Positions 17,996-24,953 of a stretch of 40,674 nucleotides of DNA are shown piece after piece. The position numbers were made by a program, and so were the translations under genes. The notes below the pieces were generated by a model that saw nothing but the letters and a program-made list of their open reading frames with translations, made no database searches and was not told where the DNA came from. Where the stretch lies: contig JAPLKA010000092.1 of the NCBI GenBank assembly GCA_026388315.1, positions 1 through 40,674 on the forward strand. Reading direction: 5' to 3'. This DNA comes from Pseudomonadota bacterium (GTDB lineage Bacteria; Desulfobacterota; Syntrophorhabdia; Syntrophorhabdales; Syntrophorhabdaceae). Numbering within the stretch: position 1 is the stretch's first letter; each line of letters begins with the position of its first letter.

Positions 17996-18250
17996 ATGGA
18001 AGATCAATTAACATTTTCAACCTTTATTCTGTCATTATCAACATCTGTCCTTGTTAACCTGGGGGAATTACCTGATCCGTTGAAAAACGAAAAAGACATC
18101 AATCTTCCCCTTGCCAAACAGACAATAGGCATTATCGAAATGCTCATGGAGAAAACAAAGGGGAATCTTACAGAGGATGAGGACCGGCTGATTGATAGTA
18201 TGCTCTATGATTTACGGATGAAGTATGTAGAGGCAGCGAAAAAGCAGTGA
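17996..18250 (+). CDS. DUF1844-family small protein
   Basis: An 84-residue acidic helical protein matching the DUF1844 family: FILSLSTSVLVNLGELPDP, then LAKQTIGIIEMLMEKTKGNLTEDE and a closing helix DRLIDSMLYDLRMKYVEAAKK. Its function is unknown; members are common in deltaproteobacteria and relatives. It has an AGGGGG ribosome-binding site and follows the HtrA-like gene by 40 bases. Its last codon and TGA stop (CAGTGA) are the first bases of a GTGAATAGT-type inverted repeat. Confidence 0.85.
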   Translation: MEDQLTFSTFILSLSTSVLVNLGELPDPLKNEKDINLPLAKQTIGIIEMLMEKTKGNLTEDEDRLIDSMLYDLRMKYVEAAKKQ

Positions 18251-18342
18251 ATAGTATATAGTGAACAGTAAAGGGCAATAAAAAAATTTTCTGTTTGTGG
18301 ATAGACCAAATTTTTTGGCTATTCACTATCGACTATTCACTG
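18245..18342. repeat. Inverted repeat forming the 3' ends of two convergent genes
   Basis: A 24-base arm at 18245-18268 (starts CAGTGAATAGT) is repeated in inverse at 18319-18342 with three mismatches, around a 50-base centre. The left arm contains the TGA stop of the DUF1844 gene, the right arm the TGA stop of purB; both genes end CAG TGA ATAGT. The structure could act as a two-way terminator, but the arms are the GTGAATA repeat word seen at 16483-16510. Confidence 0.8.
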
Positions 18343-19632
18343 ATTAAACACCCTCCCGAAGATCGTATCCACATATCTGAAATAATGTTCGTTGCTCATA
18401 GTGCCTTCAATTTCTGCTTCGCTCAGATAACTCCTGATTTCGTCATCTTTTTTGACTTCTGTTTTGAAATCGAGGTTGTTTGCATAGCACTTCATAGCAA
18501 CCCTCTGGGTGATTTTATATGCCTCCTGTCGTGTGAGACCCTTCTTTATGAGGCTTAGCAGGACAGTCTCCGAGTGGTAGAGACCTTTTGATATATCCAT
18601 GTTTTTCTGCATTTTGTCAGGGTAAATAATCAGGTTTTTGTACATGTTTTTTATCCGTTCAAGCATGTAGTCAAGAAGGATAGTGGCGTCCGGGGCGATA
18701 ACCCTCTCCACAGAGGAGTGGCTGATGTCCCTTTCGTGCCAGAGGGGGATATTCTCAAGGGCAGCTACAGCATATCCCCGGAGCAGTCGCGCAAGTCCGC
18801 AAAGGTTCTCCGATGCTATGGGGTTTCTCTTGTGCGGCATAGCGGACGACCCGGTCTGACCTTTCTGGAAGAACTCCTCTGCCTCACCAACCTCTGTGCG
18901 CTGAAGGTTTCGTATCTCCAGAGACATTTTTTCAATGGACGAGCCTATTATCGCCAGTGTGGTAAAAAATTCAGCGTAATAGTCTCTTGGAATGATCTGT
19001 GTCGAGACTGGCACAGGTTTTAACCCCATTTTTTTACACACATATTCTTCAATGGAGGGCTGGGCGTGTGCAAACGTCCCTACCGCTCCGGAAATTGCTC
19101 CACAGCTTACCCGTTCTTTGGCTGCCTTGAGGCGCTCCAGGTTTCTTCGCATCTCGTCATAGAAATGTGCCATTTTAAGGCCGAAGGTAATCGGTTCCGC
19201 ATGGATACCGTGGGTTCTCCCGATCATGGGCGTATCCTTATATGTGTAAGCATTCTCTTTTAAGACACCCATAAACGCAATGGTGTCCTGAATAAGGATA
19301 TCTGAGGCTTCATTCAGCAAACACGAGAACGATGTATCGAGGATATCCGACGAAGTGATGCCCATGTGTATATACCTTGAGGAGGGTCCCACACATTCTG
19401 AAACTGATTCAATAAAAGCCACCACGTCATGTTTCGTACGCTTTTCGATCTCGTTGATCCTGCTTATATCGAAGCTGGCCTTTTCCTGAATAACTGCAAG
19501 GTCTTCCTGCGGAATGAGCGAGAGTTCTGCGTAGGCTTCGCATATGGCTACCTCAATCTCAAGCCATTTCTGGAACTTGTTTTGCTCTTCCCATATCTTT
19601 GCCATCCTTTGTAATGTGTATCGCTCTATCAT
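18337..19632 (-). CDS. purB: Adenylosuccinate lyase
   Basis: A 431-residue member of the fumarase/aspartase superfamily. It releases fumarate from SAICAR and from adenylosuccinate in purine synthesis and works as a tetramer in the cytoplasm. The superfamily signature with the catalytic serine loop is GSSAMPHKRNPI. The TSSDILDT and RTHGIHAEP blocks carry the conserved His. GAGGT lies eight bases before the ATG. Its C-terminal Gln-stop lies in the inverted repeat shared with the DUF1844 gene. It is separated from the upstream operon by a strong hairpin. Confidence 0.96.
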   Translation of the reverse strand: MIERYTLQRMAKIWEEQNKFQKWLEIEVAICEAYAELSLIPQEDLAVIQEKASFDISRINEIEKRTKHDVVAFIESVSECVGPSSRYIHMGITSSDILDTSFSCLLNEASDILIQDTIAFMGVLKENAYTYKDTPMIGRTHGIHAEPITFGLKMAHFYDEMRRNLERLKAAKERVSCGAISGAVGTFAHAQPSIEEYVCKKMGLKPVPVSTQIIPRDYYAEFFTTLAIIGSSIEKMSLEIRNLQRTEVGEAEEFFQKGQTGSSAMPHKRNPIASENLCGLARLLRGYAVAALENIPLWHERDISHSSVERVIAPDATILLDYMLERIKNMYKNLIIYPDKMQKNMDISKGLYHSETVLLSLIKKGLTRQEAYKITQRVAMKCYANNLDFKTEVKKDDEIRSYLSEAEIEGTMSNEHYFRYVDTIFGRVFNQ

Positions 19633-19668
19633 GTTTTACCTCGTGTTTTTTAATGTAACTGTGAAATT

Positions 19669-19694
19669 AAAAGGCTGCCCGGAGGCAGCCTTTT
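19669..19694 (-). terminator. Intrinsic terminator of the ruvX-mltG-thiolase-DUF35 operon
   Basis: AAAAGGCTGCC (19669-19679) and GGCAGCCTTTT (19684-19694) form a perfect 11-base-pair stem with a four-base loop. Read on the minus strand it ends in a U-run and lies about 50 bases past the DUF35 stop, before the purB start. It could also work in the other direction. Confidence 0.85.
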
Positions 19695-19710
19695 ATCTTT
19701 CCGGTTTTAC

Positions 19711-19740
19711 CCGTTACACGTTACAGATCACGCGTTACGG
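19711..19740. repeat. CGTTAC spacer repeat
   Basis: Three CGTTAC words within 30 bases (CCGTTACACGTTACAG, then GCGTTACGG) lie between the terminator hairpin and the 3' end of the DUF35 gene. This is another word family of the spacer repeats in the window. Confidence 0.5.
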
Positions 19741-19742
19741 TA

Positions 19743-20156
19743 TTAAGCCTTTGTAATCTCAAACGACATCTGGCCATCATCATATTTCAAAGGCCTGATG
19801 GAAACATCCATCCCGACTTTTACGTCCTCAGGCTTGATGTCCCCGGCGAGGCGTGCGAACAGTTTCAGGTTATCGCTGAAATCAGCTACACCCATGGTGT
19901 AGGGGCAATCCTTCTCGAAACCAAAGGGTGCATAATAAGCAATTGTAAAGGTTTCAAGTGTGCCTTTTTTCGGCATCTCGAACCACTCCATATCTTTTGA
20001 TAAACAGGCGGCACAGTCGGATCTTGGTGGAAAATATTTGGCGCCACACTGTTTACATACTGTCCCTTCGATTTTTCCTTCTGCCAATAAATCAACAAAC
20101 TTTGCAGTCTTTGTCACTCCAGTAAAGCTTTTTCTTCCGAATTTATCAAAACCCAT
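19743..20156 (-). CDS. Zn-ribbon/OB-fold protein (DUF35), thiolase partner
   Basis: A 137-residue protein with an N-terminal helix, a rubredoxin-like zinc ribbon (two CxxC pairs, CKQC at about 36-39 and CAAC near 50-53) and a C-terminal OB fold (about 60-135, including GTLETFTIAYYAPFGF and PYTMGVADF). DUF35 proteins are obligate partners of SCP-x-type thiolases, for example in HMG-CoA synthesis in archaea and in steroid aldolases, where they hold acyl-CoA in place. It starts three bases after the thiolase stop, with GGAGG before the ATG. Confidence 0.92.
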   Translation of the reverse strand: MGFDKFGRKSFTGVTKTAKFVDLLAEGKIEGTVCKQCGAKYFPPRSDCAACLSKDMEWFEMPKKGTLETFTIAYYAPFGFEKDCPYTMGVADFSDNLKLFARLAGDIKPEDVKVGMDVSIRPLKYDDGQMSFEITKA

Positions 20157-20159
20157 TTC

Positions 20160-21341
20160 TCACCTCCCGAATATAGTAACGCTGCCATAAAGTCCTACAC
20201 CGCCGACATTGTGCACGAGGCCAATGTCCGGGTCGCCTGGCACCTGCATCGGGCCGGCTTCCCCACGGAGTTGAAGGACGATTGTACGCATCTGTGATCC
20301 GCCTGTTGCGCCAATAGGGTGACCCTTGGAGAGAAGACCTCCATCGACGTTGACCGGAATCCGACCTTCCTTATATGTAGCCTTTTCCCGGATAAGCTGC
20401 TTGCCGTCGCCCATCGGTGCAAACCCCAGACCTTCGTATGCCATAATCTCTGCAATGGTAAAGCAGTCATGCACCTCGGCTACCTTTACATCCTTCGCTG
20501 TTATCCCAGCCATATTGTAAGCCTGTTTTGCTGCGCCGTATCCGACACTCAAACCTTTTGCGAAATCAGGTCTCGCTGCCATATTGACCGCCTCTGAAGC
20601 AGCGCCTATACCGGTAATCCATACAGGCTTCTTTGAAAAGGCCTTTGCTTTTTCTGCATTTGCCAGAATTATACAAGAACTGCCGTCCGCATTAGCACAG
20701 GCATCACCAACCCTTAGCGGCCATGCAACCGCAGCTGCCATCCTTGCATCAGGATTATTCGGGTCAAAATCCGACGGCTTGACACCCTTCCGGAAGACAG
20801 CCCTCTCATTGGTCTGGCCGTAGGTGCCTGATTTCACTCTTACATTCATAAGGTCGTCGTGTGTCAGTCCATTCTTTGCCATGTAGGCCTGAGCGTATAG
20901 TGCATAATAGGCCGGCATCATGGTGCCGAAGGGGGCTTCCCACTGAATATCTGCACCCCTGCCCATCCTCTCCTGGGATTCAGCAGATGTAATTTCCGAC
21001 ATCTTCTGAAAACCGAGGACAACCACTACATCGTGGAGCCCTGCCTTAATCATGCTGTAGCCTACTTTCACACCGGAGCTGCTTGATGAGCAGACAGTCT
21101 CAATATAAAAAGTCGGCTGGGGGATTAATCCCAGATACTCGGCCAGAACACCTGCCGGTGACCTTTGCTTGTCGTATTCAGGCGCCGAGCAAAAAATAGA
21201 GGCATCAACGTCTTTCTTCGCGATGCCTGCATCCTGCATGGCTTCCCTGAATGCCTCAAAGGCCAATTCTCTGATGGAGCCTTCATAGCCTCTCACAAAA
21301 GAGCTCTGGCCCACACCAATTACTGCTACTTCTTTTGCCAT
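20160..21341 (-). CDS. SCP-x-type thiolase (acetyl-CoA acetyltransferase family)
   Basis: A 393-residue thiolase-fold protein of the lipid-transfer-protein-associated type. The nucleophile is the Cys in ETVCSSSSSGVKVG; the His motifs EVHDCFTIAEI and GGLLSKGHPIGATGG are present, while the second cysteine of classical biosynthetic thiolases is replaced (HNVGGVGLYG), as usual in this subfamily. An in-frame ATG at 21356 would overlap the mltG end; the ATG at 21341 (MAKEVAVIGVGQ) is chosen because GGAGG lies just before it. The DUF35 partner follows. The pair may condense or cleave acyl-CoA thioesters; the direction and substrate are not determined. The location after ruvX-mltG is unusual. Confidence 0.9.
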   Translation of the reverse strand: MAKEVAVIGVGQSSFVRGYEGSIRELAFEAFREAMQDAGIAKKDVDASIFCSAPEYDKQRSPAGVLAEYLGLIPQPTFYIETVCSSSSSGVKVGYSMIKAGLHDVVVVLGFQKMSEITSAESQERMGRGADIQWEAPFGTMMPAYYALYAQAYMAKNGLTHDDLMNVRVKSGTYGQTNERAVFRKGVKPSDFDPNNPDARMAAAVAWPLRVGDACANADGSSCIILANAEKAKAFSKKPVWITGIGAASEAVNMAARPDFAKGLSVGYGAAKQAYNMAGITAKDVKVAEVHDCFTIAEIMAYEGLGFAPMGDGKQLIREKATYKEGRIPVNVDGGLLSKGHPIGATGGSQMRTIVLQLRGEAGPMQVPGDPDIGLVHNVGGVGLYGSVTIFGR

Positions 21342-21356
21342 AAATTCCTCCTTCAC

Positions 21357-22361
21357 TCACGGTTTTTTTGAGTTTTTTGATCTTTGATACATTGCCACAA
21401 AATTGCTATGTGTTTTCATGTCTTTCGAAAACACATGGGTGCCATCATTTCTTGAAACGAAATAGAGATAATCCACGGGTGCAGGGTAAAGCGCTGCCAT
21501 AATGGAACCTTTATCAGGGTTACAAATAGGCCCCCTGGGCAACCCCTTAAACCTATATGTATTGTAAGGGGTGTAGGTAATAAGGTCGGATTTCGTGATC
21601 GGGCTTAGAAATGCCCCTGTTCCGTATATAATTGTCGGGTCGCAATCGAGCGACATCTCTTTTTTTAACCTGTTATGAAAAACGGCTGCGATTAATGGTT
21701 TTTCGTCCCTGAGTTTTGCCTCTTTTTCAATCATGGATGCCAAGGTTAATGTTTTATACATATCAAATCCTATACCATTCATTCTACTCTTTATATCTTC
21801 TTTTTCAAACAATTTAAAGGTTCTTTGCACAATTTTTTCGATAAATTTTTCAATATCTGTTTCTTTACTATAATAATAAGTATCAGGGGCCAGATAACCC
21901 TCCAGAGAATCTCCTTTGATGCCAAGCTTTCTGAGGTATGCCTCATTTTTGGCAAGACGTATGAACTCGTCCCTTTCCATAATCCCGGCATGTTCCATCA
22001 TGTCTGCTATATTATATATATTGTAACCCTCAACAACCTTTAACATATATATATTGCGCTCACCACGTTCCATTTTCTCTATAATGTCTATGGTGGACAT
22101 ACTCTTTCGTAAATCATATTCCCCAGCCTTTAATTTGCCGCCTGTGAGAAGAGTGAAAAGCATAAAAAGACGGGACGAATAGATGATACCATCTTCTTTT
22201 AGCGTATTGGCAATTTGATACGTGCTTGTTCCGTTTTTCACTACTACCTTTATGGTCTCGCTGTCTGTGTCTTTCGGTATGCTCGCAAATATAAACGTTT
22301 GCATCACAAGGAACAGGATAAACGCGATTACAATGATACGTTTACTTTGTTTTTTGAGCAT
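21357..22361 (-). CDS. mltG: Endolytic murein transglycosylase
   Basis: A 334-residue inner-membrane enzyme that cuts nascent glycan strands and sets their length. It has an N-terminal membrane anchor (about 8-27), a LysM-like segment (about 45-90) and the YceG/MltG catalytic domain with the glutamate in LASMIEKEA, followed by AAVFHNRLKKEM, LPRGPICNPDKGSI and YLYFVSRNDGTHVFSK. Its first 20 bases overlap the end of ruvX, the common bacterial arrangement. Confidence 0.95.
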   Translation of the reverse strand: MLKKQSKRIIVIAFILFLVMQTFIFASIPKDTDSETIKVVVKNGTSTYQIANTLKEDGIIYSSRLFMLFTLLTGGKLKAGEYDLRKSMSTIDIIEKMERGERNIYMLKVVEGYNIYNIADMMEHAGIMERDEFIRLAKNEAYLRKLGIKGDSLEGYLAPDTYYYSKETDIEKFIEKIVQRTFKLFEKEDIKSRMNGIGFDMYKTLTLASMIEKEAKLRDEKPLIAAVFHNRLKKEMSLDCDPTIIYGTGAFLSPITKSDLITYTPYNTYRFKGLPRGPICNPDKGSIMAALYPAPVDYLYFVSRNDGTHVFSKDMKTHSNFVAMYQRSKNSKKP

Positions 22362-22758
22362 CCAGGTACCCCTGAAGTATAATCTGCGCCGCCATCATGT
22401 CGATAAAAGGCTTCCTCTTCTTATGACTTACCTGCGCCATTTCGAAAATCCTGTGTGCTTCATTTGAACTGAACCTTTCGTCCCACAGTACAACCGGGAT
22501 ATTGATGTGCCTCTTTATTGCATCGGCAAAGTCCATAACCCCTTGCGCCCTCTTGCCGATACCCCCGCTCAAATCTTTCGGCAGGCCTATAACGATCTCT
22601 TTTACATCGTTGTTGTCTACAATATGTCTTAATTCATCAAAGTCTTTTTTTATAGAATTACGCTTGTGAAGCTTGAGCGCCAGGGCAATGCTCCGGGTTG
22701 GGTCTGACAGGGCAACCCCAATATTCTTATCCCCCACATCAAGGCAAAGTATCCTCAT
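22342..22758 (-). CDS. ruvX: Putative pre-16S rRNA nuclease / Holliday junction resolvase-like (YqgF)
   Basis: A 138-residue RNase H-fold nuclease. The first acidic motif is LCLDVGDKNIGVALSD, then VIGLPKDLSGGIG, VVLWDERFSSNEA and the closing DMMAAQIILQGYLD with a catalytic Asp. YqgF matures the 5' end of 16S rRNA in E. coli; a junction-resolving role was proposed earlier. The reading frame could begin at a TTG at 22764, but the ATG at 22758 is more likely. A promoter -10 box ends only nine bases before that ATG, so the transcript would be nearly leaderless. First gene of the mltG-thiolase operon. Confidence 0.92.
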   Translation of the reverse strand: MRILCLDVGDKNIGVALSDPTRSIALALKLHKRNSIKKDFDELRHIVDNNDVKEIVIGLPKDLSGGIGKRAQGVMDFADAIKRHINIPVVLWDERFSSNEAHRIFEMAQVSHKKRKPFIDMMAAQIILQGYLDAQKTK

Positions 22759-22766
22759 TTCCAAGT

Positions 22767-22794
22767 ATTATAACAGTTTTTCCTTGAGATTCAA
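22767..22794 (-). promoter_or_regulatory. Sigma-70-type promoter of the ruvX operon
   Basis: On the minus strand TTGAAT (22794-22789) and TATAAT (22772-22767) are separated by 16 bases. Transcription should begin around 22760, within a few bases of the ruvX ATG. Confidence 0.65.
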
Positions 22795-22824
22795 GAGTAA
22801 ATATGACGGCAGACATGTCAGCAA

Positions 22825-22918
22825 AGCCCCTTTGCATACTATATAAAGGGGCTCACGTCGCCCCCTCCCCGGGCAAAGCCCGCGGAGCCTCCCGCACCCG
22901 CAAGCGGGTACCCGGCTC
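22825..22918. repeat. GC-rich block of four hairpins with alternative pairing
   Basis: AGCCCCTTT (22825-22833) pairs with AAAGGGGCT (22845-22853). GGGGC (22848-22852) can instead pair with GCCCC (22860-22864), so these two are mutually exclusive. CGGGC (22870-22874) pairs with GCCCG (22878-22882) and ACCCGC (22896-22901) with GCGGGT (22904-22909), the latter enclosed by GAGCC (22885-22889) and GGCTC (22914-22918). No T-run follows. It may be a dispersed structured repeat or a small RNA. Confidence 0.5.
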
Positions 22919-23121
22919 GTAAAACTCGCTAAATGATTGCTTCAACAGGGGTCCTCGCCGGCCTGTGGGAGTTTATAATACTTGTGAATTGTTATCACAA
23001 TTATTCCCTTCAAATAATACATGATATTTTAGATTCACGGGAGGTGTACTTTTTTAATTTGCTTTAATAATACTATAATAACAGGTATTTGCAATGTATT
23101 TGTGAAATAGTGAAATATGTG

Positions 23122-23133
23122 ATTGTATACAAT
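23122..23133. promoter_or_regulatory. Perfect 12-base palindrome ATTGTATACAAT, possible operator
   Basis: It lies about 55 bases upstream of the -35 box of the Bcr-like operon. The TTGTATACAA core resembles sites bound by FCD-subfamily GntR regulators; no such regulator is encoded nearby, so the assignment is inference. Confidence 0.4.
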
Positions 23134-23186
23134 TGCATAATTATTGATTAGATTGTGAAAAATTTCATTAAATAAAATTGTTCGAT

Positions 23187-23215
23187 TTGACAACTTTTTA
23201 TCAATTTGTTATAAA
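23187..23215 (+). promoter_or_regulatory. Strong sigma-70-type promoter of the Bcr-like operon
   Basis: TTGACA (23187-23192) and TATAAA (23210-23215) are separated by exactly 17 bases. AAGGAGG at 23244-23250 precedes the ATG at 23258. Together these suggest a highly expressed operon. Confidence 0.75.
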
Positions 23216-23257
23216 CTGCACAATCTCGTTTTTAATCACGCTTAAGGAGGTATAAGG

Positions 23258-24022
23258 ATGATAACAGCAGGTATAGATAGTGGTGCAAAAAACGTGAAAG
23301 CCGTCATCATGAAAGACGGTAAGGTTGTTGGAATGTCAATGGTTCCTGCAGGTTTGGATGCGAAAGCGGCCGCTGACCAGGCGTATGATGAGGCATTAAA
23401 GGCAGCCGGATTGAAGAGAAGCGATATCCAGAAAGTGCTTGTCACAGGCGCAGGAAAGAAAAATTGCTATTTTGCTCAGGGCGAAATTACAGAAGTCGGC
23501 GCTGCTGCGAAAGGCATCTCATATATTATGCCCAATGTACGGACAGTTATCGCTGTTGGTGCGGAAGAAGGAAAAGCTGTAAAAGTGAACGAAAAAGGTA
23601 ACGTTGTTGACTTTGCAATCAACGAGAAGTGTGCAGCAGGCGCAGGGACATTCGTTGACGCTATGGCAAGGGCACTTGAGACACAGGTCGAAAAGATGGC
23701 AGAACTCTATGACCAGTCCACGAAAGAAATAGGCATGAACGCACAGTGCGCAGTTTTTGCGGAATCAGAGCTCGTTTCTCTTGTTCACTCACAGACTGCA
23801 AAACCGGATATCGCACGGGCAGTTTTGAATGCAATCGCAGATAGGATTGTATCTATGATGAGAAGGGTTGGTATTGAGAATGACGTAGCAGCAATCGGCG
23901 GTGTTGCGCTCAATAAAGGGTTTATCAAGGCAGTTGAGAAAGAACTCAACATTAAAATCACTGTGCCCGCAGATCCGCAGTTTGTCAGCGCAATTGGCGT
24001 TGCAATCGCTGCTGCAGAGTAA
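23258..24022 (+). CDS. BcrD/BzdP-like ATPase subunit (BadF/BadG/BcrA/BcrD family)
   Basis: A 254-residue ASKHA-fold ATPase. It begins with the phosphate-1 motif ITAGIDSGAKNVKAVIM. It carries the two family cysteines that hold a [4Fe-4S] cluster at the dimer interface: Cys125 (EKCAAGAGTF) and Cys164 (NAQCAVFAESE). The adenosine region AAIGGVALNKGF is near the C-terminus. Such subunits couple ATP hydrolysis to low-potential electron transfer, either in class I benzoyl-CoA reductase or as activator of 2-hydroxyacyl-CoA dehydratases. The next gene is a second, different copy, as in reductases (heterodimer) rather than dehydratase activators (usually homodimer). The catalytic BcrB/BcrC-type subunits are not in the window, so the electron acceptor is unknown. 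Confidence 0.87.
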   Translation: MITAGIDSGAKNVKAVIMKDGKVVGMSMVPAGLDAKAAADQAYDEALKAAGLKRSDIQKVLVTGAGKKNCYFAQGEITEVGAAAKGISYIMPNVRTVIAVGAEEGKAVKVNEKGNVVDFAINEKCAAGAGTFVDAMARALETQVEKMAELYDQSTKEIGMNAQCAVFAESELVSLVHSQTAKPDIARAVLNAIADRIVSMMRRVGIENDVAAIGGVALNKGFIKAVEKELNIKITVPADPQFVSAIGVAIAAAE

Positions 24023-24041
24023 AAATTGGAGGTATAATCCT

Positions 24042-24953
24042 ATGGCAGAAGAAAAGAAAGAATTTTGGAGATGGCCGGAATCAAGATGGACAAACCCTGA
24101 AATCGACTGGAAGAAGGGTAAATATATAACAGCAGGTATTGACGTAGGTTCCGTCAGCACCCAGGGCGTTATCATGGTAGATGGCGAGCTTTATTGCTAC
24201 GGCAACATGAGAACAGGTTCAAACAGTCCGCACAGCGCAATCAACGTTTTCAACAAGGCAGTTGAAGACACAGACCTTACATTGAAAGACCTTCACTTCA
24301 CCGTCGGCACAGGTTATGGCCGTGTAAACGTTCCTTTCGGGAACAGGGCAATAACAGAGATTGCTTGCCACGCGAGGGGCGCAAACTGGATGTATGGTCC
24401 TGCAGTAAAGACCATTCTCGATATGGGCGGCCAGGACTGTAAGGCCATTAAGGTTGACGAAAAAGGTAAAGTCAACGCCTTCTTGATGAACGATAAGTGC
24501 GCAGCAGGTACAGGCCGTGGCATGGAAGTTTTTGCAGACCTCCTCGGTGTACCGATTCAGGATGTTGGCGATATGTCCTTTAAGGTTGCAGAGGAACCAT
24601 CCCCTGTCAGTTCAACCTGCGTTGTTTTTGCAAAATCAGAAGCAGCAAGCTTGCTCCGTGCAGGCTGGCCGAAAGAGAAAGTGCTCGCAGCATATTGTTC
24701 TGCAATGGCACACAGGGTGTTCTCACTCCTCGAAAAGGTCAATGTTGAGAAAGAATTTGCAATTACCGGCGGTATCGCAAAGAACCAGGGCATTGTAAAG
24801 AGAATCACGAAAGAGCTCGGTATCGAAGCATGCGACACCAAATGGTATAACAAGGCGTATGCAGAGAAGGGATTCCCCTTTGATACCCAGATTGCCGGTG
24901 CAATCGGTGCAGCACTGATTGGAAAGGCCCTTGTCGAAAAGGGAAGCAAATAA
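24042..24953 (+). CDS. BcrA/BzdQ-like ATPase subunit (BadF/BadG/BcrA/BcrD family)
   Basis: A 303-residue paralogue of the gene before it. A charged N-terminal tail of about 27 residues (WRWPESRWTNPEIDWKKG) precedes the ATPase core YITAGIDVGSVSTQGVIM. The cluster cysteines are Cys153 (DKCAAGTGRG) and Cys193 (SSTCVVFAKSE); ILDMGGQDCKAIKV is the phosphate-2 region and AITGGIAKNQGI the adenosine region. The frame is open back to 23901, but the ATG at 24042 with GGAGG upstream is the true start. Together with the previous gene it should form the ATP-hydrolysing, cluster-bearing half of a Bcr/Bzd-type complex. The order (P-like, Q-like, ferredoxin) mirrors bzdP-bzdQ-bzdM of Azoarcus. Confidence 0.88.
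   Translation: MAEEKKEFWRWPESRWTNPEIDWKKGKYITAGIDVGSVSTQGVIMVDGELYCYGNMRTGSNSPHSAINVFNKAVEDTDLTLKDLHFTVGTGYGRVNVPFGNRAITEIACHARGANWMYGPAVKTILDMGGQDCKAIKVDEKGKVNAFLMNDKCAAGTGRGMEVFADLLGVPIQDVGDMSFKVAEEPSPVSSTCVVFAKSEAASLLRAGWPKEKVLAAYCSAMAHRVFSLLEKVNVEKEFAITGGIAKNQGIVKRITKELGIEACDTKWYNKAYAEKGFPFDTQIAGAIGAALIGKALVEKGSK

Larger units (their letters stand above)
22765..23257. other. Gene-free 493-base region between ruvX and the Bcr-like operon
   Basis: It has three parts: the leftward ruvX promoter, a GC-rich hairpin-dense block (22825-22918) and a very AT-rich leader with palindrome and promoter for the rightward operon (22980-23257). No coding sequence is supported; in particular no trace of BcrB or BcrC genes was seen. 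Confidence 0.6.

Noticed and set aside
22845-22920. GC-rich structured block considered as a tRNA or riboswitch
   Set aside because: No cloverleaf, anticodon arm or TTC-loop sequence is present, and it does not match a riboswitch core that I recognise; it lies over 300 bases from the next gene.
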